A DNA stretch of 64,000 nt from Schlesneria sp. DSM 10557 (GTDB lineage: Bacteria; Planctomycetota; Planctomycetia; Planctomycetales; Planctomycetaceae), in NCBI RefSeq assembly GCF_041860085.1, contig NZ_CP124747.1, positions 5,022,001 through 5,086,000 on the forward strand. Reading direction: 5' to 3'. Positions 19,872 to 29,096 of this stretch are shown piece after piece (the first letter of the stretch is position 1; every line of letters starts with the position of its first letter). A program made the position numbers and the translations under genes. Under the pieces are notes generated by a model. That model made no database searches. It had not been told where the DNA came from and was given only the letters and a program-made list of their open reading frames with translations.

Positions 19872-21325
19872 GCGAACTTCACTTTCCCTGGATGGAAGCA
19901 TCCGTCTTCATCGCTCTGTTCGGTGCTTTCTGGGTCGCGCTGGTTCGCGATCAGTTTGTTGCCAGTCGGTACTCCTTGTTCTTCACGACACTTGTACTGA
20001 TCACCACCACGGGGGCCTGGATCGACTATGAGTTCGTCAACCCCTACAACGCCAGGCCTAGTGACGCTCAGGACTACTGGAATCCATTAACTAAACTCGT
20101 GGGTCGGGAAATCTTCGTGATTGACCCGCTCAGTTCTCCACTGCTGTCGCTCGTTGCGTTGCTCTATTTTCTGGTTTCGCTGACCACACTCCGTACCAAG
20201 ATTCGTCGATTCAGCTTTGCCTGGACACTGGCATCGGAAGCCATAGTCCTCGCGACATTCGCTTGTGAGGACCCCTGGCTGATTACCGGTCTGCTTGCAG
20301 TTGGCACGATTCAGCCGTATCTCGAATTGCGCTCCCGGGGCCAAAGTACGCGAGTCTATGTGCTGCACATGGCCCTGTTCATTATTCTGCTGGTCGTTGG
20401 TCAGGCCGCTGTCGAGTACGAAGGTCGTGAGAAGCAGGTCCATTCCCTGTGGGCGATCGTGCCGCTGTTGATTGCCGTGTTCATTCGGAGTGGGATCGCC
20501 CCCTTTCATTGCTGGATGAGTGACCTCTTCGAGCGAGCGACTTTCGGGACGGCTCTGCTGGTGGCGATGCCGCTGGTCGGTGCGTACGCCACGATTCGTC
20601 TGGTTCTGCCCATCGCTCCTGACTGGGTCTTGCGGACCATTGGCGTCTTGTCGCTTTTAACTGCGGTCTACGCGTCGGGCATTGCCCTGGTTCAGACGGA
20701 TACCCGGCGATTCTTCTGTTATCTCTTTCTCAGCCATTCCGCCCTGGTGCTGGTGGGGTTAGAGGCCGTGACGCCAATCAGCCTGACGGGTGCGTTGTGC
20801 GTCTGGATGGCGCTGAGCATCTCGCTGGGAGGGTTCGGATTGACGTTGCGGGCGCTGGAGGCGCGGCGAGGTCGACTTTCGCTGAATGAGTTTCAAGGGC
20901 TCTATGATCATACTCCCGCCCTGGCCGTGCTCTTCATGGTCACTGGTTTGGCCAGTGTCGGTTTCCCGGGGACCTTTGGGTTCGTGGGGACAGAGATGCT
21001 GGTCGATGGTGCCGTCGAGGACTTCCCGTATATCGGTGTCGCCGTTGTTGTGGCCGCGACACTCAACGGGATCGCGGTTGTTCATGCCTATTTCCGGCTG
21101 TTCACAGGAACGCGTCACCAGTCACTGGTGTCGTTAGGGATCGGTCGTCGCGAGCGGTTCGCGGTCGTCACTCTGACCGCGTTGATCTTCCTTGGCGGCC
21201 TCATCCCTCAGTTCAATGTGACGTCACGACACCGGGCGGCCGATCGGATCCTCCGTGCCCGCAGTCAGCTCTCTCAGGTTCATAGCCTGACCGACTATCT
21301 GGGCTTCGACACCGATGGTCACTGA
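19868..21325 (+). CDS. second NuoL/M-like proton-conducting membrane subunit of the DAB operon
   Basis: A 485-residue polytopic protein, also of the Proton_antipo_M type but only distantly like the preceding one. Segments such as [39 protein letters not shown] and [18 protein letters not shown] correspond to the channel region, with Lys/Glu partly replaced (HCW in place of the usual HxWL context). The start codon overlaps the previous stop (ATGA). It completes a three-gene dabA-membrane-membrane operon. Characterised DAB systems are described with a single NuoL-like partner, so this extra subunit may widen coupling or ion specificity. Confidence 0.85.
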   Translation: MSELHFPWMEASVFIALFGAFWVALVRDQFVASRYSLFFTTLVLITTTGAWIDYEFVNPYNARPSDAQDYWNPLTKLVGREIFVIDPLSSPLLSLVALLYFLVSLTTLRTKIRRFSFAWTLASEAIVLATFACEDPWLITGLLAVGTIQPYLELRSRGQSTRVYVLHMALFIILLVVGQAAVEYEGREKQVHSLWAIVPLLIAVFIRSGIAPFHCWMSDLFERATFGTALLVAMPLVGAYATIRLVLPIAPDWVLRTIGVLSLLTAVYASGIALVQTDTRRFFCYLFLSHSALVLVGLEAVTPISLTGALCVWMALSISLGGFGLTLRALEARRGRLSLNEFQGLYDHTPALAVLFMVTGLASVGFPGTFGFVGTEMLVDGAVEDFPYIGVAVVVAATLNGIAVVHAYFRLFTGTRHQSLVSLGIGRRERFAVVTLTALIFLGGLIPQFNVTSRHRAADRILRARSQLSQVHSLTDYLGFDTDGH

Positions 21326-21382
21326 TCGGGGTTCACCAGGCTTGAAGGGATGAAACCGGCGTCAGGACCATGGCCCTGAACC

Positions 21383-22072
21383 TCAGGCAGTCGGTTCTGT
21401 TGTGGGCGGCGTCGGGGTTGGCACGACCGGCGATTCGCCCCGGGCTTTCTTTTCATCGAAGTACATCCGTGCGACGGCCCACATCCCGATCAGGCTGCCC
21501 ACGGCGGCACCACCAAAAACATCGCTTGGGTAATGAGACAGGGTGACGATTCGCTGCATGCCGACCAGGGCCGCCAGGATGGCAAAGTACCAGCGGCCGC
21601 GTGGATACAGTGCCGAGAGCACGACGGCGAGTCCGACGGCAGTGGCCGTATGTGATGAAGGCATGCTTTGTGACCCGTCCATACGCTGGAAGGTGTCCCA
21701 CACGGATGTCATCGAGAAATCGAATTGACGGGGGCGCGTTCGGCCCAACGTCAGCTTGAGAATGTTGCTGATCAGGCCCGAACCCAGAGACCCCGCAATG
21801 AGGAGTGGAGTCACTTTCCACGCGGTACGATCCAGAACGACGACTGCGATCAGGATCATGGCGACGCCGTACCCATTGCCAAAGACTTCGCAGTTCTCAA
21901 AGAACTCGCCCAGGAACCTCGGAACCCCTTTCTTGAAGTACGCCGTGACCGGGAGGTCGATTGCCAGGGCACAGACCGCGGCGATGGCGTAGGCGATTGC
22001 GATCCCCCACCGTCGCATTCGCGAATGTTGAGAGGGTGGTGCCGAGAGATCGATTGGTGAAACTGCATCCAT
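21383..22072 (-). CDS. PAP2 superfamily membrane phosphatase
   Basis: A 229-residue protein with about six hydrophobic segments. The three phosphatase motifs are readable: KLTLGRTRPRQF (motif 1), MPSSHTATAV (motif 2, catalytic His) and SHYPSDVFGGAAVG (motif 3, nucleophilic His within the HYPSD). The family removes phosphate from lipids such as phosphatidic acid or undecaprenyl diphosphate at the outer face of the inner membrane; which lipid is used cannot be told here. The C-terminal tail is Pro/Thr-rich. It converges with the DAB operon; a 57-base spacer lies between them without a clear terminator. Confidence 0.9.
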   Translation of the reverse strand: MDAVSPIDLSAPPSQHSRMRRWGIAIAYAIAAVCALAIDLPVTAYFKKGVPRFLGEFFENCEVFGNGYGVAMILIAVVVLDRTAWKVTPLLIAGSLGSGLISNILKLTLGRTRPRQFDFSMTSVWDTFQRMDGSQSMPSSHTATAVGLAVVLSALYPRGRWYFAILAALVGMQRIVTLSHYPSDVFGGAAVGSLIGMWAVARMYFDEKKARGESPVVPTPTPPTTEPTA

Positions 22073-22303
22073 GTATTCAGCCGATCCACAAAAACGCGAA
22101 GATCTTCTATTCGACCATGCTGCGAGGCCAACGTGGTCACTGCAATAACTGTTCGACTCAATTCACCCCGGACCGTCCTGCCGGGAATTCGATATCCGTC
22201 TCTCGCAGGGGCATGATTTGTCGATGCTGGTGTCCCGGTTGTTGACGCTGTTCTGAGATCTTCCTGGCGTGGCGTCGTCAATCAGGTGAGTGACCCAATG
22301 CGG

Positions 22304-23224
22304 TCAGAGTGACTTCTCCAGCACCCAGAGCATCAATCCTTTGGCCAGATGCATCCGATTTTCGGCCTGCTGGAAGACGATGCTCTGTTTGCTGTCGATC
22401 ACCTCATCCGTTACTTCCAGGCCCCGCTTGGCAGGCAGGCAATGCATGAAGTAGCAGCTCTTGGGGGCGAGCTTCATCAGGTTCTGATTGACCTGATACC
22501 CGCCAAAGATTTTCTGCCGTTCTTCCGCTTCGTCTTCTTGTCCCATGCTGGTCCAGACATCGGTGTAGACGATGTCGGCGTCTTTCAGGGCTGATTCAAA
22601 GCAGTCGGTCTGGACGACATTCGCTGCAGGAATCTTGTCGACCAGTTCTTTCAACAGGCCTGCTTCCAAACGGTGACTCTCGGGAGCGCAGACAGTGAAG
22701 TTCATTCCGCACAGGGCGGCAGCAATCGCCAGTGAATTCGCGACGTTGTTACCGTCACCTACGAACACGCACTTTCGACCGCGCACATCACCCAGGACTT
22801 CCTGCATGGTGAAGAGGTCTGTCAAAGCCTGACAGGGGTGACGCTCATCCGACAGGCCGTTGATAACGGCCACACCGGAATGTTTGATGAAGTCGTCAAT
22901 CAACTGCTGGGAAAACGTTCTCAGCGTGATGACGTCCGAATATCCCCCGATCACGCGCGCGACATCTTCGACCGATTCACGTCCACCCAGTCCTGCGTCT
23001 TCGGCTTTAAGGAAGATGCTGGCCCCACCCAACTGCATCATCGCTGCGTCGAAGCTAAGCCTCGTTCTGAGAGACGGCTTCTCGAAGATCTGGGTCATGA
23101 CATACCCGGATAAGATCTGCGGCCGGTCTCCGGCACGCAGTCGAGTTTTCAGCGAGCGGACCAATTCGAAGATACTTTCCACATCGGAAGGCATCAGGTC
23201 CATGAGTGAGTTCAAATGACGCAT
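22304..23224 (-). CDS. argF: ornithine carbamoyltransferase
   Basis: A 306-residue cytosolic enzyme that makes citrulline from ornithine and carbamoyl phosphate. The carbamoyl-phosphate site reads FEKPSLRTRLSF (Leu in place of the common Thr of STRTR), with HPCQALTDL at ~129 and the ornithine-side loop HCLPAKRG near residue 263. The length is normal for the family. It is third in an argB-argD-argF run on the minus strand, 186 bases after argD, so it may use its own promoter in addition. Confidence 0.94.
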   Translation of the reverse strand: MRHLNSLMDLMPSDVESIFELVRSLKTRLRAGDRPQILSGYVMTQIFEKPSLRTRLSFDAAMMQLGGASIFLKAEDAGLGGRESVEDVARVIGGYSDVITLRTFSQQLIDDFIKHSGVAVINGLSDERHPCQALTDLFTMQEVLGDVRGRKCVFVGDGNNVANSLAIAAALCGMNFTVCAPESHRLEAGLLKELVDKIPAANVVQTDCFESALKDADIVYTDVWTSMGQEDEAEERQKIFGGYQVNQNLMKLAPKSCYFMHCLPAKRGLEVTDEVIDSKQSIVFQQAENRMHLAKGLMLWVLEKSL

Positions 23225-23410
23225 GACAAGTTGTTTTCCAAGCCGTTTGGCAGTATTAGTTCCTGGCGTCGCAAAGGCACTGCGGATCGTGTTAAACGAA
23301 CTACGTCAAATCAATAGTTCCATCAATAACGGTCTGAATCGGGCGACGAGAGTGCGATCGTCGCGACAAACATGGCCGGCGCTGAGGCGACACCCGGAGG
23401 TAGAGTGTCA

Positions 23411-24652
23411 CTACTCAGGGCTGCGAGACGTGGATGCCTCTTCAGCCATCTGCTTCAGCACTTCTGTGATGACTTTGCACCCTTCGTCCACCTGCGCGGG
23501 CGAAATGTTCAATGCGGGCAGCAGCCTGACGACGGTATCGTGAGTCGCGTTGATCAAGACCCCTCGCTCCATACACTTGGCAACAGCGGGAGTCGCGGGA
23601 ATGTTGAGTTCGACCCCGATCATCATGCCTCGCGATCGCACTTCGTGAATGATCGGCAATGTCCCCTTCAGCTCTGTGAAGTGCTGGTGGAACCGGTTCG
23701 ACATTTCGCGGCAATGTGCGAGCAAGCCCTCTTCTTCGATTGTCTGCATGGTCGCGATTCCGGCAGCCATGGCGAGCGGGTTGCCTCCGAAGGTGCTGGC
23801 ATGCATGCCGGGCCGCAGACTGGGAGCAATGTGGTCCTGGCAGACGAATGCTCCGCAGGCAACGCCTGCCGCCAGTCCTTTCGCGAGCGTCATGATGTCG
23901 GGCTGGACGCCGTGGTGCTGATAACCGAACCAGTGTCCGGTACGGCCCATGCCGGTCTGGACTTCGTCGAAGATCAGCAGCATGTTCCGTTCGTCACAGA
24001 GCTGTCTGAGTCCCTTGAGGAACTCTTCCGTGGCGATGTTCACGCCCCCTTCCCCCTGGACGGGTTCCAGCAGGACGGCACAGGTTTCATCATCGGCCAG
24101 CGCCTTGACGGCATCCAGATCGTTGTACGGAGCGTAGCGGAAGCCGGGCAGCAGAGGGCCGAGACCTTCATGATACTTGGGCTGGGCTGTGGCCGTGACG
24201 GAGCCGAAGGTTCGGCCGTGGAACCCGTTCTCAAACGAGATCACACGGAACTTCTGAGTCCCCCCCGACGGGTTGGCGAAGTGCAGTCGAGCCAGCTTGA
24301 TGGCCCCTTCGTTCGCTTCAGTGCCACTGTTGGCAAAGAAGACTTTGCCGAAGCTGCGAGTCACGATGGATTCCGCGAAATCTCCCTGGGCTTCGGTGAA
24401 CCAGGTGTTCGGGATGTGGATCAGGTGCTCGACCTGTCGCTGAATGGCTTTGACGACCTTTGGCGGGCTGTGTCCCAGGATGTTGCAACCCCAGCCGGGA
24501 AAGAGATCGAGGTATTTCTTGCCTTCCGCATCCCAGACGTAGCTTCCCTCGCCGTGGACGAGACAGACCGGGTAACGCCGGTAGTTGGGAATGACATATT
24601 TGGCAAATTGATCGATCGTTTTCTGACTGGAACGGGTTGCAGCAGGATGCAT
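23411..24652 (-). CDS. argD: acetylornithine aminotransferase
   Basis: A 413-residue class-III PLP aminotransferase. Visible signatures are [40 protein letters not shown] and the PLP-lysine context [10 protein letters not shown]. It transfers an amino group from glutamate in arginine synthesis and may also serve lysine synthesis as N-succinyl-DAP aminotransferase. The ATG at 24650-24652 (MHPAATRSS) was preferred to the TTG at 24673. It starts 21 bases after the argB stop, consistent with one operon. Confidence 0.93.
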   Translation of the reverse strand: MHPAATRSSQKTIDQFAKYVIPNYRRYPVCLVHGEGSYVWDAEGKKYLDLFPGWGCNILGHSPPKVVKAIQRQVEHLIHIPNTWFTEAQGDFAESIVTRSFGKVFFANSGTEANEGAIKLARLHFANPSGGTQKFRVISFENGFHGRTFGSVTATAQPKYHEGLGPLLPGFRYAPYNDLDAVKALADDETCAVLLEPVQGEGGVNIATEEFLKGLRQLCDERNMLLIFDEVQTGMGRTGHWFGYQHHGVQPDIMTLAKGLAAGVACGAFVCQDHIAPSLRPGMHASTFGGNPLAMAAGIATMQTIEEEGLLAHCREMSNRFHQHFTELKGTLPIIHEVRSRGMMIGVELNIPATPAVAKCMERGVLINATHDTVVRLLPALNISPAQVDEGCKVITEVLKQMAEEASTSRSPE

Positions 24653-24673
24653 AGGATTTCTGAGCTTTCGCAA

Positions 24674-25561
24674 CTAAAGGACGATCTCGGTCCCGATTCC
24701 CTCGTTTGAGTAAATCTCGAGTAAAACGGAGTGAGGAATTCTGGCATCGATGATGTGGACTTTTTGAACGCCCGCTTCGAGGGCTTCCAGGGCCGCTTCG
24801 ACTTTGGGAACCATCCCGGCGTCGATAATGCCTTCGCGAATCAATTCACGACATCGGGCGGCGGTCAGATGCGACTGCAGCGTCGACGGATCTTTTCGAT
24901 CAAGGTAAATGCCCGGAACATCGCTTAAGAACACCAGTTTTTCAGCTTGAATGAGTCTGGCTACTGCCGCCGCTGCGGTATCCGCGTTGACGTTCAGCTT
25001 GCCACCCTGATCATCCAGTGCCACCGAAGGAAGCACGGGGATCTGGTCAGCACGGCAAGTCATCAGCAGCAGGTCCCGATCAATGTCGGTCACTTCTCCG
25101 ACACGGCCCAGGTCAATCGGTTCGCCCTGTTCGCCGGGAAGCGTCAGGCGTTTCCCTTTCAGACAGTTCACCGTCAGGTAGCTCAACGCACGGGCGTCGC
25201 CTCCCTGGCGAATAATTTCGTCGACGAGGTTTTGACAGATTTCACCGGCGAGTACCCGGGCGACAATCTCCAGTGTCTCGTCGTCGGTATAGCGCCGTCC
25301 CTGCACGAAACGCGGCGGAATGCCCGCCTTGGACATCGCGGCATTAATCGCTTTGCCCCCCCCATGGACCAGAATCGGCCGCATGCCGACCGACGACATG
25401 AAGATCACGTCGGTCAGAAAATGCTTCACGGCTTCCGCTTCGTCCATCGCGCTGCCGCCGAGCTTGATCACGACGTGGCGACCGCGGAATCGGCGAATCC
25501 ACCCGAGGGCTTCGAGTAAGACACCGGCTTTGCGAACAGCTTCTTCGAAGTTTTGAGACAT
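24674..25561 (-). CDS. argB: acetylglutamate kinase
   Basis: A 295-residue amino-acid kinase. The ATP/substrate motifs are VIKLGGSAM near residue 35, VHGGGKAIN at ~70 and [12 protein letters not shown] near residue 195. It phosphorylates N-acetylglutamate, the second step of arginine synthesis. The length suits an enzyme with the N-terminal helix used in arginine-inhibited hexamers ([20 protein letters not shown]), so feedback inhibition is plausible but not shown. ATG at 25559-25561; GTG at 25570 is an alternative. It is first in the argB-argD-argF run. Confidence 0.94.
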   Translation of the reverse strand: MSQNFEEAVRKAGVLLEALGWIRRFRGRHVVIKLGGSAMDEAEAVKHFLTDVIFMSSVGMRPILVHGGGKAINAAMSKAGIPPRFVQGRRYTDDETLEIVARVLAGEICQNLVDEIIRQGGDARALSYLTVNCLKGKRLTLPGEQGEPIDLGRVGEVTDIDRDLLLMTCRADQIPVLPSVALDDQGGKLNVNADTAAAAVARLIQAEKLVFLSDVPGIYLDRKDPSTLQSHLTAARCRELIREGIIDAGMVPKVEAALEALEAGVQKVHIIDARIPHSVLLEIYSNEGIGTEIVL

Positions 25562-26452
25562 TTTGCTCACGCGGCCAGAGACAATAAGGGTGAAAAACCT
25601 GAATTCTAGGGTTTCGCTGAGATAAGTGTCAATTCGGCAGATTTTCTGAACTGGAACTTCGCCATGGATGAGAAATCCCTGGCGCGGTTTTGCCGATTGG
25701 CGATTGTTGAGCGGGCTCGAGCCGTTTCGTAATGAGCATCTTGCCTGAGCACCTTACTTGAACATCTTCCATTTGGGGGATTTTCTGAATGGCGGAAGTT
25801 CTTTTTTAGTAATTATTTATGGCAAATGTGTCGTGTCAGGGCTTTAAAGTGAAAGGAAGATGCTCCTGGAAAATCTGAGCACCTTCCTTTTCCAGCGTGT
25901 CTCCCGCGATCAGGCTGGCGGTTCGCCAAATCTCCGTTTCTCTTTTCGATATACGGTTCGTTCGTACGTTTCGCTGGCTGGTGTTTTACGAGTTCATCAA
26001 TGACAAGTGAAGCAGGGGGTGAGGGCTGCGAACTGACGTGCTCAACACCCGATGCACAGGTGCTGAGGGGACCTGCACAAAGTGGAATGCCATCGATTCC
26101 AGGTGTTCGTGGCGGGAAACGAGCAAACGTCTCTGGAGCGACATCCCGCTTTCATTGAAAGAGGGGATTGCTCAATTCCCAGAGCAACTGAGCTCGCTGA
26201 CATGGTGACCCGTGGGCCGAACAGGGGCTCTCGCTCGCACGTGGATGCCGTCCTTTGCCTCGGTACTGTCGGGCTCGTTTTCTTAATTTTAAAAAATAGA
26301 AACGGTGCGTCAAGATGTGTTGACGCATTCATGCGTATTCGCTCGGGAAAGCGACCCGCAGGGTCTGGCGATTGACGAAGGAGAGGTGAGAAAATCGGCT
26401 GTGGCGGATCCGTTCCGGGGGGCTACACGTCGAGGTAAACCCATCGACGGAA
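25562..26452. other. gene-poor region upstream of argB
   Basis: About 890 bases. It includes an AT-rich block around 25790-25830 (runs of T and A within otherwise GC-rich DNA) that could carry promoters for argB, although that is 230 bases away. Two overlapping ~96-codon frames on opposite strands at 26042-26375 lack ribosome sites and recognisable features and were not called. No RNA gene was recognised. Confidence 0.4.
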
Positions 26453-26513
26453 AAAACAAGAGCGGCCAGAATCATCAGGGCTGATGCACTGAGGTGATTC
26501 TGGCCGCTCTCGC
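26453..26513 (-). terminator. rho-independent terminator of the 41-residue membrane miniprotein gene
   Basis: A 16-bp perfect stem (AGAGCGGCCAGAATCA at 26461-26476 with its complement at ~26494-26509) is followed on the minus strand by TTGTTTTTT. It lies about 90 bases downstream of the miniprotein stop. Confidence 0.85.
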
Positions 26514-26526
26514 TGCATTTCTTGAG

Positions 26527-26571
26527 AGAGGAGTTCCTCCCGGGAGGCAGACCTGCCGGGCGAACTCCTTC
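26527..26571. repeat. inverted repeat between the miniprotein gene and its terminator
   Basis: AGGAGTTC and GAACTCCT arms enclose a GC-rich interior that can pair further (GGCAG/CTGCC). It has no T-run. It could stabilise the 3' end of the small mRNA or act as a processing site. Confidence 0.5.
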
Positions 26572-26600
26572 TGAGTCAAGTGAATGGCTACCCGCTCTGT

Positions 26601-26726
26601 CTATCGGCCGAGCATCTTGGCGATGACATAGATCACGAAGGCTCCGAAGAATCCCCCTCCTAACAGCAGATAGACCAGAGAATATTCGGCGGCGGCAATG
26701 ATCAGTGGGACGTCGAGTGGTGTCAT
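26601..26726 (-). CDS. 41-residue single-span membrane miniprotein
   Basis: A short ORF: ATG at 26724-26726, stop at 26601-26603. The product starts MTPLDVPLIIAAAEYS and continues with a hydrophobic, glycine-interrupted stretch (LVYLLLGGGFFGAFVIYVIA) ending KMLGR. A GGGG-containing site (AAGGGGTAAC) lies 5-9 bases upstream, and a strong intrinsic terminator follows, so it is very probably a real monocistronic gene. It has one or two short membrane helices and a positive C-terminus. I do not recognise a family. By size and make-up it resembles accessory subunits of respiratory or transport complexes, but that is only analogy. Confidence 0.7.
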   Translation of the reverse strand: MTPLDVPLIIAAAEYSLVYLLLGGGFFGAFVIYVIAKMLGR

Positions 26727-27313
26727 TTGAGTTACCCCTTATTGTGAAAGTGAGTCGCGATGTAGGTGAGGCAATTGCTTGGCAGAAGGTAAACGCAAGA
26801 TGTGTGCCGAACGGAATTCATTACTCACAAGGGCTCTTTCGGGGGCATCATCGTGCTATGGCTGAACATCTCTCCCAGACGCCTGCTCGGCGGCCCTACG
26901 ATTCGCACGATGATCGTCCAATCGCTTCGGAAACAGGGGGAAAACGGGGTGAAGAAGCTCTCAGGGGATGAAGAACTCGAGCTGTAGGAAGAACGCCGAA
27001 CTGCTCTTTCAGCCGAACGAGAGGAAGGTCTGCGGAGACATCTCTCGGTATCGGAATCACTCAGGGCGAATCAGCTCAGTCCCGCTCTGCGCCAAGCCTC
27101 GTAACCCCCTCATCTCGACCACCAGGGCGCGGATCGCTCCCAGAGGCTCTCCTGATTCGCCCTTCGTCCCCTGATACCTGTTCGGGCAATGAGATGCCGG
27201 GCGGGAGTATGGAAAGTCCCCTAGCGAATGGGAGTGAGGAGCAGCGTGAGGGGGGGCTAAGAGCCATCGGCCACGCTCATCAAGGTTGATGGATCGCGTT
27301 CGAAGACCTCGAT
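26727..27313. other. intergenic region between the miniprotein gene and the IS element
   Basis: About 590 bases. The part next to 26727 should hold the miniprotein promoter on the minus strand. No ORF with a ribosome site and no clear structure were found in the rest. Confidence 0.4.
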
Positions 27314-27317
27314 CTAC

Positions 27318-28838
27318 CAGCCTGTTGAAAAACTCCCAAAAGCCAATATCCCTGATATACTCAACGGGCCTTGTTGAGAAGATGGTATCTGGAGGATTTG
27401 GCGGTGTCGCTGGGGAAGCGTGAATCAGAGAGTCAACGGGAATTCTGGCTGGAGACGGATCGTCTGGCGACCGGTCCAGGACATGTGTTTTACGACAAAC
27501 TCAATCGCTTGCTGCGTGAACACGGGTTTGATCTGTTCGTCGAGCAGTTGTGCCAGCCGCACTACAAGAGTGGTGGCCGCCCTTCGATTCCTCCAGGCGT
27601 CTACTTTCGAATGCTGATGATTGGCTATCTGGAAGGGATCGACTCTCAGCGGGGAATCGCCTGGCGGTGCGAAGACTCCTTGGCGCTGCGGCGTTTTCTG
27701 GGAATCAGCCTGTCGGAAGAGACTCCTGACCACAGCAGTCTGACTCGTATCCGTGATCGGTTACCGCTGTCGGTTCACGAGGAAGTCTTTCAGTACATCC
27801 TGTTTGTGATCGAGGAACAGGGCCTACTGAAGGCCAGGACGGTCGGAGTGGACTCAACGTACCTGGAAGCCAACGCGGCGATGAAGTCCATTATCCGCAA
27901 AGATACGGGGGAAGACTGGAAGGAGTACCTGAAGCGGTTGATGAAGGAAGAGGGCCTGCTGGGAGAGGGAGATGACGACCCGACGGATGAGGAACTGCGG
28001 CGGTTCGACCAGCAGCGAGCGAAACGAGGAAAGAAGAAGGTCTCCAACGCCGAATGGGCCTCACGTACCGATCCTTCCAGTAAAATTGTGAAGATGAAGG
28101 ACGGGCGCACTCACCTGGGCTACAAGGCCGAGCACGTCATTGATCTGGAGAGTGAAGTCATCCTGTCCGCGACCGTTTACACGGGAACGGAAGGGGATTC
28201 GCAGACATTACTGGCGAGCGTTCTGACGGCTCAAACACACTTGGAACAGAGCGGAAGTTCCCTGAAGATTGAAGAGGTGGTGGCTGACAAGGGGTATCAC
28301 ACGAACGAGCAGTTAGCCGGGGCAGAGGAGATGGACCTGCGGACCTATATCCCCAAGCCGAAGTCCCGTTACCGCCGTCGCTGGAAAGACAAACCTGTCG
28401 AGCAGCATAGGGCGGTGGCAAACAACCGCCGCCGGATGACTCGGGCGAAGGGAAAGAGCTTGCAGCGTGCTCGCAGCGAGAAGGTGGAGCGAAGTTTTGC
28501 CCACGTCTGTCGGACCGGGGGATCTCGAAGGACATGGCTACGAGGCCTGGCCAAGATCAACAAACGCTATCTGATGGTGGCTGCCACCCGGAATCTGGGA
28601 ATCTTGATGCTCAAGCTGTTCGGAATGGGCAAACCGAGGACGCTGCACACGGCCAGGGGCCGTATTTCGGCCATTATTCCGGTCTATAGTTCACTCAAAA
28701 TCGCTCTCTGGAGCCATCATCGGCGACACTTCCCTCTACCGGCTACTTGCATGGCCTTCTGAGTCTGTCCGCCACATTTTCTCGCAAATACGAAAATCGG
28801 ATGAAACCTCTGAAATTCACAGATTCTTCAACAGGCTG
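27318..28838 (+). mobile_element. complete insertion sequence, DUF772/DDE type (IS1182/IS5-like)
   Basis: A 1521-bp element. The left end reads CAGCCTGTTGAAAAA and the right end, read inward, CAGCCTGTTGAAGAA. Identical CTAC tetranucleotides flank it at 27314-27317 and 28839-28842, which are best read as a 4-bp target duplication. It holds one intact transposase gene. Intact ends, duplication and reading frame suggest a recent insertion. Confidence 0.9.
27404..28762 (+). CDS. DDE transposase with N-terminal DUF772 domain
   Basis: A 452-residue transposase if started at GTG 27404, which has a textbook GGAGGA site 7 bases upstream (27391-27396); a TTG at 27371 would add 11 residues. The N-terminal ~120 residues (SGGRPSIPPGVYFRMLMIGYLEG; SLTRIRDRL) match the DUF772 type. 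The DDE catalytic core has Asp in VGVDSTYLEANA, Asp in VVADKGYHT and Glu in KVERSFAHV. Between the first two lies a charged insert (~residues 180-235). The frame is uninterrupted, so the enzyme is probably functional. Confidence 0.92.
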   Translation: MSLGKRESESQREFWLETDRLATGPGHVFYDKLNRLLREHGFDLFVEQLCQPHYKSGGRPSIPPGVYFRMLMIGYLEGIDSQRGIAWRCEDSLALRRFLGISLSEETPDHSSLTRIRDRLPLSVHEEVFQYILFVIEEQGLLKARTVGVDSTYLEANAAMKSIIRKDTGEDWKEYLKRLMKEEGLLGEGDDDPTDEELRRFDQQRAKRGKKKVSNAEWASRTDPSSKIVKMKDGRTHLGYKAEHVIDLESEVILSATVYTGTEGDSQTLLASVLTAQTHLEQSGSSLKIEEVVADKGYHTNEQLAGAEEMDLRTYIPKPKSRYRRRWKDKPVEQHRAVANNRRRMTRAKGKSLQRARSEKVERSFAHVCRTGGSRRTWLRGLAKINKRYLMVAATRNLGILMLKLFGMGKPRTLHTARGRISAIIPVYSSLKIALWSHHRRHFPLPATCMAF

Positions 28839-28912
28839 CTACAACTGAACCCGCCGTATTAAGGTTAGTCTTTGGAGCCCTCTCCTTGAAGTTGCTCTGG
28901 CGGAATAAACGA

Positions 28913-28952
28913 AGACCCGTCGAGGGTCTCTTGATCGACCATCGACGGGTCT
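28913..28952 (-). terminator. hairpin downstream of the GH13 gene
   Basis: A perfect 11-bp stem (AGACCCGTCGA at 28913-28923 with its complement at 28942-28952) followed on the minus strand by TTCGTTTATT. Probable intrinsic terminator of the GH13 gene, about 145 bases beyond its stop. Confidence 0.6.
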
Positions 28953-29096
28953 AATTGAAATAATCACTGACTATTTGCGAATATGTAGTCTGCTTGGTGC
29001 TATCGCTCTCTCGGCCCGGGCTTACGGAAATCAGTGGCGATGTAACGTCACTTCCGGATTTCGCGACCAGTGACCCGGGATTGAATCCCGTCGGCC

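Noticed and set aside
23372-24709. 445-codon plus-strand frame over argD
   Set aside because: Antisense to argD, whose motifs are all in place; no ribosome site.
26042-26375. pair of ~96-codon frames on opposite strands
   Set aside because: Neither has a ribosome site or features; they overlap each other, so at most one could be real.
29076-29090. CGGGATT-G-AATCCCG, which resembles a tRNA T-arm at first sight
   Set aside because: The loop lacks the TTC sequence and no acceptor or anticodon arms could be built. It is just a short palindrome after the GH13 stop.
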